Positions 1 to 6,124 are shown, counted from the first letter of the stretch. The stretch: DNA of 9,862 nt from Candidatus Woesearchaeota archaeon (GCA_019322375.1 JAHWIP010000024.1:1-9862); one strand, 5' to 3'. A program made the numbers and translations. Notes: generated by a model from the sequence alone, not told the origin.

Positions 1-369
1 GCAATAGAACATGCAAAAGCCAAAAACATAGATGTTGTTATGATAGACACAGCAGGCAGACTGCATTCAAATGATAATTTAATGAATGAACTAAAAAAAC
101 TAGTGCGGGTAAACAATCCAGACTTAAAGATATTTGTAGGAGAAAGCATAACAGGCAATGACTGTGTAGAACAAGCAAAGCTGTTCAATGAAACAGTAGG
201 CGTAGATGTAATCATCCTGGCAAAAGCAGATGTTGATGAAAAAGGAGGAGCAGCAGTAAGTGTTAGTTATGTCACAAACAAACCAATCATATATCTGGGC
301 ACAGGGCAAAAATACAATGACCTGACAGAGTTCAAACCAGAGATAGTGATAAAGAGTATTGGGTTGTGA
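1..369 (+). CDS. ftsY: Signal recognition particle receptor FtsY, C-terminal end of the GTPase domain (5' truncated)
   Basis: FtsY is the membrane-associated SRP receptor. It pairs its GTPase with that of SRP54 to dock ribosomes making membrane proteins on the translocon. The open frame runs in from base 1 with no start in the window, so about 122 residues of the 3' end are present. Visible SRP-GTPase motifs are DTAGR (G3, around base 46), an AKAD sequence in the place of the TKxD guanine-specificity motif (around base 220), and the closing GTGQKYNDL motif (around base 298). The GQKYNDLxxF form and the short helix after it fit FtsY better than SRP54, which would continue into a methionine-rich M domain. 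The gene stops at 367-369 and converges on the small minus-strand gene ending at 388. SRP54 is the only serious alternative. Confidence 0.9.
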   Translation, partial: AIEHAKAKNIDVVMIDTAGRLHSNDNLMNELKKLVRVNNPDLKIFVGESITGNDCVEQAKLFNETVGVDVIILAKADVDEKGGAAVSVSYVTNKPIIYLGTGQKYNDLTEFKPEIVIKSIGL

Positions 370-384
370 ATTTATTCTTTTTCT
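370..384 (+). terminator. T-rich tract after ftsY, possible archaeal terminator
   Basis: Directly after the ftsY stop there is a T-rich run with no hairpin. Archaeal RNA polymerase can terminate on oligo-T tracts, and this one lies between two convergent genes where a terminator would be expected. The assignment rests only on composition and position. Confidence 0.35.
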
Positions 385-387
385 AAA

Positions 388-552
388 TCAAACCCTCTGA
401 AAAACACCTAGGCAATGATGGCAGGGTTGTTTTTCCCAGCTGCACACATCCATGCAGCAGCCCAGGTGCACATTGCCAGTATGATACCTGCACATAACTA
501 CAGAATCAGTTTCGCCTGTGAAATCAACACCACAAATGCGACACTTGGTCAT
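388..552 (-). CDS. 54-residue Cys/His-rich putative zinc-binding protein
   Basis: Reading the minus strand from the ATG at 552 gives a 54-residue protein with eight Cys and four His, ending at TGA 388-390. Candidate ligands are C4-x2-C7, C21-x2-H24, H29-x2-C32 and C44-x2-C47, with extra C33, C37, H45 and H46. This can bind two zinc ions, and the order resembles a cross-brace (RING-H2-like) arrangement, although the gap between H24 and H29 is four residues. The N-terminal MTKCRICG is a typical zinc-knuckle opening. A TATA-like element on the minus strand (574-581) lies 21 nt before the ATG, so the mRNA may be leaderless; an AAGGAC sequence about 8 nt upstream could also serve as a weak ribosome binding site. 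The coding reading is supported by the regular ligand spacing over the whole frame. Function is unknown; protein-protein or nucleic-acid binding are both possible. Confidence 0.72.
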   Translation of the reverse strand: MTKCRICGVDFTGETDSVVMCRYHTGNVHLGCCMDVCSWEKQPCHHCLGVFQRV

Positions 553-589
553 TTTAATTTGTCCTTTCTATTCATTAAATAGGAGTTCA

Positions 590-683
590 GGAGAGCTTTT
601 TGGTTTTTTCTTGCACCAAACCAAGCTTGCAACGGTGATTACAGACTGGTATTAGAACACTGAAAAAACTTCTTATGCTCTCC
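590..683. other. Base-paired intergenic segment, possible structured RNA or terminator region
   Basis: Between the 54-residue gene and the DUF3419-like gene there is no convincing reading frame. The segment starts with GGAGAGC (590-596) and ends with GCTCTCC (677-683), a perfect 7-bp terminal pairing. Inside is a second hairpin, TTGGTTT (600-606) with AAACCAA (618-624) around an 11-nt loop. The size and the 7-bp ends resemble a tRNA at first sight, but no T-arm or anticodon arm can be drawn on either strand. It could be a small RNA, an mRNA tail structure of the minus-strand gene, or chance pairing. Confidence 0.25.
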
Positions 684-735
684 CACCCTCCAGAAAGCGT
701 TAGTATGTATTTGTTTTTAAAGTTTGCTATAATGA

Positions 736-1437
736 TTATAATAAAGCGCTTTCAAGTTCTGTTATTGGTTCGGGCTCATGGGTCTTTCTTAATACTATGG
801 AGTCCCAAGAATGATCTTCAATCATGTTGGGCTGTTGTGTAATTTCAAAACCACTTCCAGGAACACAAGAATCAGCAATTATCTCTCTGTTAGAAGCATA
901 AAGTAACCCGCCCAAAGGCATAGAATTGGAAATAACTTTTAGCTTAGGGATCAATACATCAGGAAGATGGTTTATAGCATTAGACAGATATACTTTATCA
1001 AAACCATTTTCTGATAAGCAAACATCTATGATATCAGCCTCTCTGATTTCAAGAAAAGAAAGCTTTTTTCTTATCTTGTCAATTCTATCTTTATTTAAAT
1101 AAGGTTCACCACCAGACCTATTAAAAGGATCCCCGCCTCCGCCTTGTCTTCTAAGCCAGAAATTTTTATAATCACCAATCTCTATAGATCTTGCTTGTTT
1201 TTTTATATAATCAACTTGATAAGCAGATATATCAACTGCTAAAACTTTTTTAGCATGTTCCAAGACTGCAAAGGCCTGGTCGCCAGAGCCTCCGACCATT
1301 AATGCATAGTCTTCAGGCTTAATATCTAAACCTCTCAGGATAGCTCTTAAGTTTTCATTAGTATGATGATACTTCTGAGTAGCAAGAAAATCTCTCAATC
1401 TCTTTGAATGTGTATTCATGCGAGGGAGGAAAAGCAT
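736..1437 (-). CDS. SAM-binding Rossmann protein, DUF3419/BtaA-like
   Basis: The 233-residue protein has the features of a class I SAM-dependent enzyme. A glycine-rich loop GGSGD (residues 49-53) follows a strand, AVDIS (67-71) provides the acidic residue that binds the SAM ribose, and YLSNAINHL (150-158) fits the later strand and helix. The GGSGD-Q-A-hydrophobic pattern followed by AVD-S-x-Q is what is seen in DUF3419 proteins. That family includes BtaA, which moves the 3-amino-3-carboxypropyl group of SAM to diacylglycerol in betaine-lipid synthesis. BtaA is usually near 400 residues, so this is a reduced version and its substrate cannot be assigned. A glycine-rich insert, RRQGGGGDPFNR (97-108), sits between the two halves. 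An alternative start at residue 7 (ATG 1417-1419) would fit a leaderless message from a TATA-like element near 1443-1450. The gene is divergent from transketolase. An ordinary methyltransferase is the main alternative. Confidence 0.6.
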   Translation of the reverse strand: MLFLPRMNTHSKRLRDFLATQKYHHTNENLRAILRGLDIKPEDYALMVGGSGDQAFAVLEHAKKVLAVDISAYQVDYIKKQARSIEIGDYKNFWLRRQGGGGDPFNRSGGEPYLNKDRIDKIRKKLSFLEIREADIIDVCLSENGFDKVYLSNAINHLPDVLIPKLKVISNSMPLGGLLYASNREIIADSCVPGSGFEITQQPNMIEDHSWDSIVLRKTHEPEPITELESALL

Positions 1438-1470
1438 AATTGCTTAAAAACTTTCTGTATGTATTGAATA

Positions 1471-1485
1471 GGAAACCTTTAAATA
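1471..1485 (+). promoter_or_regulatory. BRE and TATA box of the transketolase gene
   Basis: GGAAACC followed by TTTAAATA is a good match to an archaeal BRE plus TATA element. Transcription would start near 1505-1510, giving a leader of about 10 nt that holds the GGGGTGA ribosome binding site (1507-1513). The TTTAAA core is symmetric and may also serve the divergent minus-strand gene. Confidence 0.65.
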
Positions 1486-1517
1486 ATCAAGAAAAACCTC
1501 TAGACAGGGGTGAGCTT

Positions 1518-3317
1518 ATGCCTAAGGTTAAGGAATTAAGGTTAATGGCTGATAAATTAAGGATTCATTCTTTGAAATCAACTAGTGCTGCTGGTAGTGG
1601 CCATCCTACTACTTGTTTGTCTTGTGCTGAGATTATGAGCTGCTTGTTTTTTTCTGTGCTTAAAGAGGATGATGAGTTTATTCTTTCCAAAGGCCATGCT
1701 GCTCCGATTCTCTGGGCTGTTTATGCAGAGGCAGGCTTTATTCCAAGGGATGAATTATTGAATCTTAGAAAATTTAACAGTGTGCTTGAAGGACACCCAA
1801 CCCCTAGGATGAGCATGGTCAAGATTGCTACTGGCAGCCTAGGGCAGGGCTTGAGTGCTGGTGTTGGAATGGCTCTTGCAAAAAAGCTTGATAAGAATCC
1901 TGGAATTATATATGTTCTGCTTGGCGATGGTGAAACAGCAGAGGGTGCTGTGTGGGAAGCTGCCAGCCTTGCATCTCATTATAAACTCAATAACTTATGC
2001 GCTGTTGTTGATGTTAACAGACTTGGCCAGTCACAACAAACCATTCATGGCCATGATTTAATTGCATACAAGAACAAGTTTGAGGCTTTTGGATGGAACT
2101 CTATCATTATTAACGGACATAATGTTAGGAAAGTATTGGGTGCTCTTAGAAAGGCAAGGAAAAGCAAGAAGCCCTGTGTAATCCTTGCTAAGACTATCAA
2201 AGGAAAAGGAGTTTCTTTTTTAGAGGGTAAGGAGGGATGGCATGGCAGGGCTTTGGATGAGAATGAGCTAAGAAGAGCTCTGCATGAGTTCAAGTACTGG
2301 CCTGAATACAAAAAGGTCACCTTAAAATCCAATATTAAAGAGAAAAAGGTTAAGTATGAATTCTATGATTTTGTAACCAACAAGTATGCTTTGGATGAAA
2401 TGACAGCTACAAGAACTGCTTTTGGAAAAGCCCTTGTCAGCTTTGGAAAAAACAACAGCAAGGTTGTTGTGCTTGATGGTGATGTTAAGAATTCTACTAT
2501 GACAAAATATTTTTTCAAAAAGTTTCCTGACAGGAGTTTTGAATGCTTTATTGCTGAGCAGAACATGGTTGGAGCAGCCATGGGTTTATCAGCATTAGGC
2601 TTTGTTCCTTTTGTCTCTACTTTTGGAGCTTTTCTCACCAGAGCTTATGATTTTATCAGAATGGCACACTACTCTGATTCTAATATTAATTTTATTGGCT
2701 CGCACGCAGGCGTGAGCATTGGACAGGACGGTCCTTCACAAATGGGTTTGGAAGACTTGTCTATGTTCTTAGCCATGCCTAACTCTGCTGTTATTTATCC
2801 CTGCGATGCTGTGAGCACTGAAAAACTGATTAGAGAGATGGGCAAGCACAAAGGAATTTCATATATGAGAACTACTCGTGAAAAAACACCTGTTATTTAT
2901 GAGCACACAGAAGACTTCCAAATAGGAGGATTAAAGGTTTTGCGCAAGAGCAACAGTGACAAAGCCCTGGTTATAGGGGCAGGCATTACTGTGCATGAAG
3001 CTCTTAAAGCTCATGATTTATTAATAAGAAAAGGCATAAACATAAGAGTCATTGATTTATATTCTGTTAAGCCTATTGATGAGCCAGAGCTTGTTAAGCA
3101 TGCAAAGCAGTGCAGGAATAATGTGATTGTTGTTGAGGACCATTATGCTAATGGTATTGGCCCTGTTGTGTCACAGGTCCTTGGAAAGACTAAGCATTTA
3201 TACATTAAAGAGAATCTTTATATAAAAGAGATTCCCAGGTCTGGCAAACCAGAAGAGTTAAGAGCAAAGTACAGGATTAATGCTGATGCTATTGTCAAGG
3301 CAGTGGAAAAGAAATAA
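1518..3317 (+). CDS. tkt: Transketolase, single-chain (thiamine diphosphate dependent)
   Basis: Transketolase moves two-carbon ketol units between sugar phosphates in the non-oxidative pentose phosphate pathway, in the cytosol, using thiamine diphosphate and a divalent metal. The 599-residue protein carries both halves in one chain. The N-terminal half has GSGHP with the active-site H29, LSKGHA, and the ThDP/metal motif GDG (136-138) followed by ETAEGAVWEAA and VDVNRLGQS. The second half begins near residue 315 with LDGDVKNST and holds the catalytic glutamate E347 in AEQNMVGAAMGL, then GVSIGQDGPSQMG and a C-terminal regulatory-type domain. The ATG at 1518 is chosen because GGGGTGA lies 4 nt before it; an in-frame TTG at 1440 would add 26 residues without a binding site. 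Many archaea encode the two halves as separate subunits, so the fused form is notable, and the sequence style is closer to the short animal-type enzyme. 1-deoxyxylulose-5-phosphate synthase is unlikely given these motifs. Confidence 0.93.
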   Translation: MPKVKELRLMADKLRIHSLKSTSAAGSGHPTTCLSCAEIMSCLFFSVLKEDDEFILSKGHAAPILWAVYAEAGFIPRDELLNLRKFNSVLEGHPTPRMSMVKIATGSLGQGLSAGVGMALAKKLDKNPGIIYVLLGDGETAEGAVWEAASLASHYKLNNLCAVVDVNRLGQSQQTIHGHDLIAYKNKFEAFGWNSIIINGHNVRKVLGALRKARKSKKPCVILAKTIKGKGVSFLEGKEGWHGRALDENELRRALHEFKYWPEYKKVTLKSNIKEKKVKYEFYDFVTNKYALDEMTATRTAFGKALVSFGKNNSKVVVLDGDVKNSTMTKYFFKKFPDRSFECFIAEQNMVGAAMGLSALGFVPFVSTFGAFLTRAYDFIRMAHYSDSNINFIGSHAGVSIGQDGPSQMGLEDLSMFLAMPNSAVIYPCDAVSTEKLIREMGKHKGISYMRTTREKTPVIYEHTEDFQIGGLKVLRKSNSDKALVIGAGITVHEALKAHDLLIRKGINIRVIDLYSVKPIDEPELVKHAKQCRNNVIVVEDHYANGIGPVVSQVLGKTKHLYIKENLYIKEIPRSGKPEELRAKYRINADAIVKAVEKK

Positions 3318-3322
3318 AAACA

Positions 3323-3330
3323 TTTTAAAA
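3323..3330 (+). promoter_or_regulatory. TATA box for a leaderless mRNA of the membrane winged-helix gene
   Basis: TTTTAAAA ends 25 nt before the ATG at 3356 and no Shine-Dalgarno site precedes that ATG. The spacing places transcription start at or next to the A of the start codon. Confidence 0.5.
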
Positions 3331-3355
3331 ACAAGCTTAATCTCCCTGGTAAAAA

Positions 3356-3856
3356 ATGAAAAACAAAAACGTTGGAATCATAATCATTGGGATTGCTGTT
3401 CTTATAGGTTTTATCGTGTTCTCATTTAACAGAGCAATGACAGACATTGTCTCAACATCTTGTTCTCACGGCGAAAGCTGCCCTATGTGGGGCACAATTA
3501 ATTTTCAGACTAATGTCAGCCTCGGGATAATGGTTTTTGTTATTCTTGTGGGCTTGTACTTGGTGTTCTTTGCAAAAGAACAAAAAATTATTACAAAGAC
3601 AGTGAAAGAGCAGGTCAAGCCAAAAAAGATTACAAAAGAAAACTATCAGAAAATAATGAAAGACTTGAATGAAGAGGAAAAGCTTGTTCTTGAAAAGATT
3701 ATTGAATCTGAAGGAACAATATTCCAATCAGACCTGGTTGATAAAACAGGTTTCACAAAGGTTAAAGTAACACGTATTCTTGATAAGCTTGAAGGAAAAA
3801 ATATTTTGGAAAGAAAAAGGCGCGGCATGACCAATGTGGTTATTCTGAAGCATTAA
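3356..3856 (+). CDS. Membrane-anchored winged-helix (MarR-like) transcription regulator with extracytoplasmic Cys loop
   Basis: The 166-residue protein has two membrane helices (about residues 6-26 and 55-73) joined by a loop of some 28 residues, then a Lys-rich linker (74-100) and a winged-helix domain (about 104-166). The domain reads LNEEEKLVLEKI, a helix ending in Q-S-D-L, a recognition helix around TKVKVTRILDKLE (134-146), and a wing GKNILERKRRGMTNVVIL. The form resembles the MarR-like C-terminal domains common in archaeal membrane regulators. By the positive-inside rule the C-terminus is cytosolic and the loop faces out. The loop holds C36 and C42 in SCSHGESCPMW, which could form a disulfide or bind a soft metal, so the protein may signal from outside to DNA. 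No separate sensor or kinase is seen nearby, and the targets are unknown. It sits 38 nt after transketolase with its own TATA box. Confidence 0.75.
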   Translation: MKNKNVGIIIIGIAVLIGFIVFSFNRAMTDIVSTSCSHGESCPMWGTINFQTNVSLGIMVFVILVGLYLVFFAKEQKIITKTVKEQVKPKKITKENYQKIMKDLNEEEKLVLEKIIESEGTIFQSDLVDKTGFTKVKVTRILDKLEGKNILERKRRGMTNVVILKH

Positions 3857-3857
3857 A

Positions 3858-3867
3858 CTTTTAAATG
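3858..3867 (+). promoter_or_regulatory. TATA box for a leaderless mRNA of the PP-loop gene
   Basis: CTTTTAAATG begins 2 nt after the stop of the upstream gene and its core ends 25-26 nt before the ATG at 3892. No ribosome binding site is present, which again fits a leaderless message. Confidence 0.5.
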
Positions 3868-3891
3868 GCTGGTTAATTACAGAATTCTAAA

Positions 3892-4887
3892 ATGACCAAA
3901 AGGAAAGCAGTGAAAGCAGTAGGATTATTCTCAGGAGGGCTTGACTCTGCCTTGGCTATCAAGCTTGTTCAGGAACAAGGGATTGATGTTGTTGCTCTTA
4001 ATTTCCTGAGTCCTTTTTGTACATGTGTTGGGACTGGATGCTCAATTGCTGGGCTGGCTAAAAAATTAGGTGTTAAAATCAAGCTTATGAACAAGGGAAA
4101 GGATTACCTAAAGATAATCAGGCATCCAAAGCATGGCTATGGAAAAAATCTTAATCCTTGTATTGACTGCAAGATATACATCCTGAAAAAAGCAAAGCAA
4201 TATGCAAAAAAGATTGGTGCAAAGTTTGTTTTTACAGGAGAGGTTGTGGGGCAAAGGCCTATGTCCCAGCATTACAAGACCCTGATGCTGATTGAAAAAA
4301 AAGCAGGGTTAAAGGGAAAAGTGGTCAGGCCTTTGTGCGCAGGGCTCTTGCCGCCTACTGAAGCAGAGAAGAAGGGATGGATTGACAGGAATCATCTCCT
4401 TGATTTAAAAGGAAGAACAAGAACTCCTCAGCTGGACCTTGCCAAGAAGTACAGGCTGGATGGCTTTATGTGCGGAGGCTCTGGGTGCAGGCTCACAGAA
4501 AAAGAGTATGCAAACAAATTAAAAGACCTGCTTGAGCACAAGAAAAGAATAAGCATAAATGATATACAGCTTCTGCGCATTGGAAGGCATTTTAGACATG
4601 GAAACAACAAAATAATAAGCGGGCGAAATGAGTTTGAGAATAATCAGCTTCTAAAACTAAAGCAAAAAACAGATTTAATATTTGAAGTAAAGGACTACAT
4701 GGGGCCAACAACCCTGCTGAGAGGGAAACCTAACAAGAAATTAATCAACTTGGCTGCTAAACTAACAGCAGCTTATTCTGATGCACAGGATGAAAAGGTT
4801 CTGGTAATTTATGGAAGAAGAAAGCTTTCTAGAAATGTGGTTGTAAAGCAGATGAGCAAGCAGGAAGCTGGTAAATTCAGGGTGTGA
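3892..4887 (+). CDS. PP-loop (MnmA/ThiI-like) tRNA thiolation-type enzyme with C-terminal NFACT-R/DUF814-like domain
   Basis: The 331-residue protein opens with the PP-loop ATP pyrophosphatase motif SGGLDS (14-19), which adenylates a tRNA base for sulfur insertion in MnmA, ThiI and TtuA-type enzymes. Cysteines follow in three groups: C43/C45/C50, NPCIDC (88-93), which matches the NPCxxC site of MnmA, and CGGSGC (194-199). The paired groups could hold catalytic persulfides or an iron-sulfur cluster. From about residue 235 the sequence changes to HFRHGNNKIISGRNEFENN and VKDYMGPTTLLRG, which is the pattern of the NFACT-R (DUF814) domain known from ribosome-quality-control proteins and from some stand-alone thiolase-like proteins. 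The likely role is 2- or 4-thiouridine formation in tRNA in the cytosol, with the C-terminal domain assisting RNA binding; position and base are not known. Argininosuccinate synthase and QueC share only the first motif. Confidence 0.78.
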   Translation: MTKRKAVKAVGLFSGGLDSALAIKLVQEQGIDVVALNFLSPFCTCVGTGCSIAGLAKKLGVKIKLMNKGKDYLKIIRHPKHGYGKNLNPCIDCKIYILKKAKQYAKKIGAKFVFTGEVVGQRPMSQHYKTLMLIEKKAGLKGKVVRPLCAGLLPPTEAEKKGWIDRNHLLDLKGRTRTPQLDLAKKYRLDGFMCGGSGCRLTEKEYANKLKDLLEHKKRISINDIQLLRIGRHFRHGNNKIISGRNEFENNQLLKLKQKTDLIFEVKDYMGPTTLLRGKPNKKLINLAAKLTAAYSDAQDEKVLVIYGRRKLSRNVVVKQMSKQEAGKFRV

Positions 4888-4897
4888 AATCTCTGAA

Positions 4898-4909
4898 GAA
4901 ACTAGTTTC
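4898..4909. repeat. 12-bp perfect palindrome GAAACTAGTTTC upstream of the metal-handling module
   Basis: The palindrome lies 27 nt before the TATA box of the HMA-domain membrane protein gene. It could be an upstream binding site for a dimeric regulator. Confidence 0.4.
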
Positions 4910-4914
4910 ATACA

Positions 4915-4930
4915 ACCCCTTATAAGGTGT
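4915..4930. repeat. 16-bp near-perfect palindrome next to the TATA box
   Basis: ACCCCTTATAAGGTGT pairs with itself at seven of eight positions, with a perfect 10-bp core CCTTATAAGG. It ends 5 nt before the TATA box at 4936, where a bound protein could block or recruit TFB/TBP. It is a candidate operator; the core could also act as a secondary TATA element. Confidence 0.42.
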
Positions 4931-4935
4931 TTCAA

Positions 4936-4945
4936 TTATATATAA
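4936..4945 (+). promoter_or_regulatory. TATA box of the HMA-domain membrane protein gene
   Basis: TTATATATAA predicts a start near 4965. The short leader carries GGAGGGG at 4971-4977, a strong ribosome binding site that fixes the ATG at 4982. Confidence 0.6.
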
Positions 4946-4981
4946 TATTATGTTGTTGCTGACAAAATATGGAGGGGAAGA

Positions 4982-5761
4982 ATGGTGGATAAAAATTATT
5001 CAAAAGAGGAACAGAGAAAGCTTGAGCAGCCAGATTGTTGCTCACCTAAGCCCAAGGAAAAACCAAAGAACATATGGCAGGGAATTGCTTATGGCTTAAT
5101 CCCGCATACTGGATGCATTGCTTTTATCATAGGCTCTATACTTGGAGTTACTGTGCTCATGCAGTTTTTCAGGCCGTTGTTAATGCACAGGAATTTCTTC
5201 TATATATTAATATTAATATCACTGATTTTTGCAACAATCTCTTCAATGATATATCTGAACAAGAACGGCTTTCTATCATTTGCTGGCATGAAGAGAAAAT
5301 GGAAGTACCTTGCAACCATGTACGGCTCAACTATTGGCATTAATCTCCTGCTTTTCATGGTGATATTTCCTTTGCTTGCAAATGTATCTGTTGCTTCACC
5401 AACAGGAGATGCTGTTGCAGAGATAGATAGTGGTTCATTAGCATCAATAAAACTAAAAGTAAATATTCCCTGCCCAGGGCATGCTCCTCTTATATCAAAT
5501 GAGCTTAAAACCATTAATGGAGTTGCAGGCATCAAATTTAGTTTTCCTAATAACTTTGATGTAACTTATGATTCTTCAAAAACATCAAAGCAAGAGATGT
5601 TATCATTGGATGTGTTCAACTCATATCCTGCCACTGTTCTTGAAGAATCTGCTACTGCCAGCCCATCTGTTGTTGAACAGGTTAATCAACCCCCTGCAAG
5701 CAGTGGATGCGGCTGTGGTGGCAGTACCTGCGGAGGAGCAGGGAGTTGTTGCGGGGCATAA
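4982..5761 (+). CDS. Three-helix membrane protein with degenerate heavy-metal-associated (HMA) domain and Cys-rich tail
   Basis: The 259-residue protein begins with a polar N-terminus containing C19-C20, then three membrane helices (about 34-63, 72-92 and 113-137). The first holds PHTGCIAF with H42 and C45. By the positive-inside rule the N-terminus and the KNGFLSFAGMKRKWK loop are cytosolic, so the remainder faces outside. Residues 153-215 look like a ferredoxin-like HMA fold (strand, helix NELKTINGVAGIKF, strand DVTYDSSKTS), but the metal loop reads CPGHA (C164, H167) instead of CxxC. The tail SGCGCGGSTCGGAGSCCG has six Cys within 17 residues. A role in binding or transferring a thiophilic metal, or possibly a sulfur compound, is inferred from these ligands and from the permease downstream. 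The helix arrangement recalls MerT-type transporters but no exact family is claimed. A strong GGAGGGG site and palindromic upstream DNA suggest regulated expression. Confidence 0.72.
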   Translation: MVDKNYSKEEQRKLEQPDCCSPKPKEKPKNIWQGIAYGLIPHTGCIAFIIGSILGVTVLMQFFRPLLMHRNFFYILILISLIFATISSMIYLNKNGFLSFAGMKRKWKYLATMYGSTIGINLLLFMVIFPLLANVSVASPTGDAVAEIDSGSLASIKLKVNIPCPGHAPLISNELKTINGVAGIKFSFPNNFDVTYDSSKTSKQEMLSLDVFNSYPATVLEESATASPSVVEQVNQPPASSGCGCGGSTCGGAGSCCGA

Positions 5762-5810
5762 AAAAAATCACATCTGCTTATATTTTAAAACTGTTTTTCA
5801 AAATAACTTA

Positions 5811-5826
5811 TATTTCAAATGAAATA
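5811..5826. repeat. 16-nt inverted repeat TATTTCA-AA-TGAAATA upstream of the TATA box
   Basis: Two 7-nt arms flank AA, ending 2 nt before the TATA box at 5829. The composition is very AT-rich, so chance is possible, but the position would suit an activator or a repressor covering the BRE. Confidence 0.3.
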
Positions 5827-5828
5827 AA

Positions 5829-5836
5829 TTTATATT
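5829..5836 (+). promoter_or_regulatory. TATA box of the Cys/Met-rich protein and permease operon
   Basis: TTTATATT predicts transcription start around 5855-5858, directly at the end of the palindrome 5841-5859 and ahead of the GGTGAT ribosome binding site at 5860-5865. Confidence 0.55.
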
Positions 5837-5840
5837 TTTT

Positions 5841-5859
5841 CAGATATTAATAATATCTG
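5841..5859. promoter_or_regulatory. Perfect 19-nt inverted repeat between TATA box and start, probable operator
   Basis: CAGATATTAATAATATCTG has two perfect 9-nt arms around one A. It occupies the space between the TATA box and the expected transcription start, the classic place for an archaeal repressor to block polymerase loading. The length suits a dimeric winged-helix or Lrp-type protein. The Lrp/AsnC regulator at 7156-7728 and the membrane regulator at 3356-3856 are local candidates; neither is shown to bind. Confidence 0.6.
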
Positions 5860-5869
5860 GGTGATAAAA

Positions 5870-6124
5870 ATGAAGAAAATACTTAAATGGTTAAGCAGTA
5901 TTTTTATTGCATTAACAAGTGTACTTGGAATAGTCTTGGCAGATGTAGGTGATGCTGGTGGTTGCTCTGGTTGTGGTGGCTGGGGCATGATGGGCGGCTG
6001 GATGCCTATGGGTTTTGGCATGGGTTATTTTGGCTGGATTATCTGGCTGCTTGTAGTGGTTGCACTAATTTTACTTATCATTTGGTTGATTAAGCAGATT
6101 GGAAGGAAAAATAAAAAGAAATGA
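5870..6124 (+). CDS. Small Cys/Met/Gly-rich membrane protein
   Basis: The 84-residue protein has an N-terminal hydrophobic stretch (4-24) that could be a signal peptide with cleavage after VLA (22-24), or a first membrane helix. The segment GGCSGCGGWGMMGGWMPMGFGMG (30-52) follows, then a second helix (54-75) and a basic end. C32, C35 and the five methionines M40-M51 are typical soft-metal ligands, for example for Cu(I), and would lie outside the cytosolic membrane face. The ATG at 5870 is preferred because GGTGAT (5860-5865) sits 4 nt before it; the GTG at 5861 lies inside that binding site. The stop overlaps the permease start by ATGA, so the two are translated together and probably work together. 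It is not a family I can name; a metal chaperone or permease accessory subunit is inferred. Confidence 0.68.
   Translation: MKKILKWLSSIFIALTSVLGIVLADVGDAGGCSGCGGWGMMGGWMPMGFGMGYFGWIIWLLVVVALILLIIWLIKQIGRKNKKK

Noticed and set aside
590..683. tRNA gene, possibly with an intron, or a C/D box RNA
   Set aside because: No T-arm or anticodon arm fits on either strand, and only loose C and D box resemblances are present.
728..740. Inverted repeat TATAAT-G-ATTATA over the stop of the DUF3419-like gene
   Set aside because: Short and purely AT in the arms, in an AT-rich region with no promoter to serve; likely chance.
1440..1517. TTG start extending transketolase by 26 residues
   Set aside because: No ribosome binding site precedes it, the extension spans the TATA box, and the ATG at 1518 has GGGGTGA at good distance.
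5568..5822. Alternative-frame reading inside and beyond the HMA protein gene
   Set aside because: It overlaps a gene with clear domains and shows no recognisable pattern or binding site; it is a shadow frame.
5861..5869. GTG start for the Cys/Met-rich protein
   Set aside because: The GTG is part of the GGTGAT ribosome binding site for the ATG at 5870.
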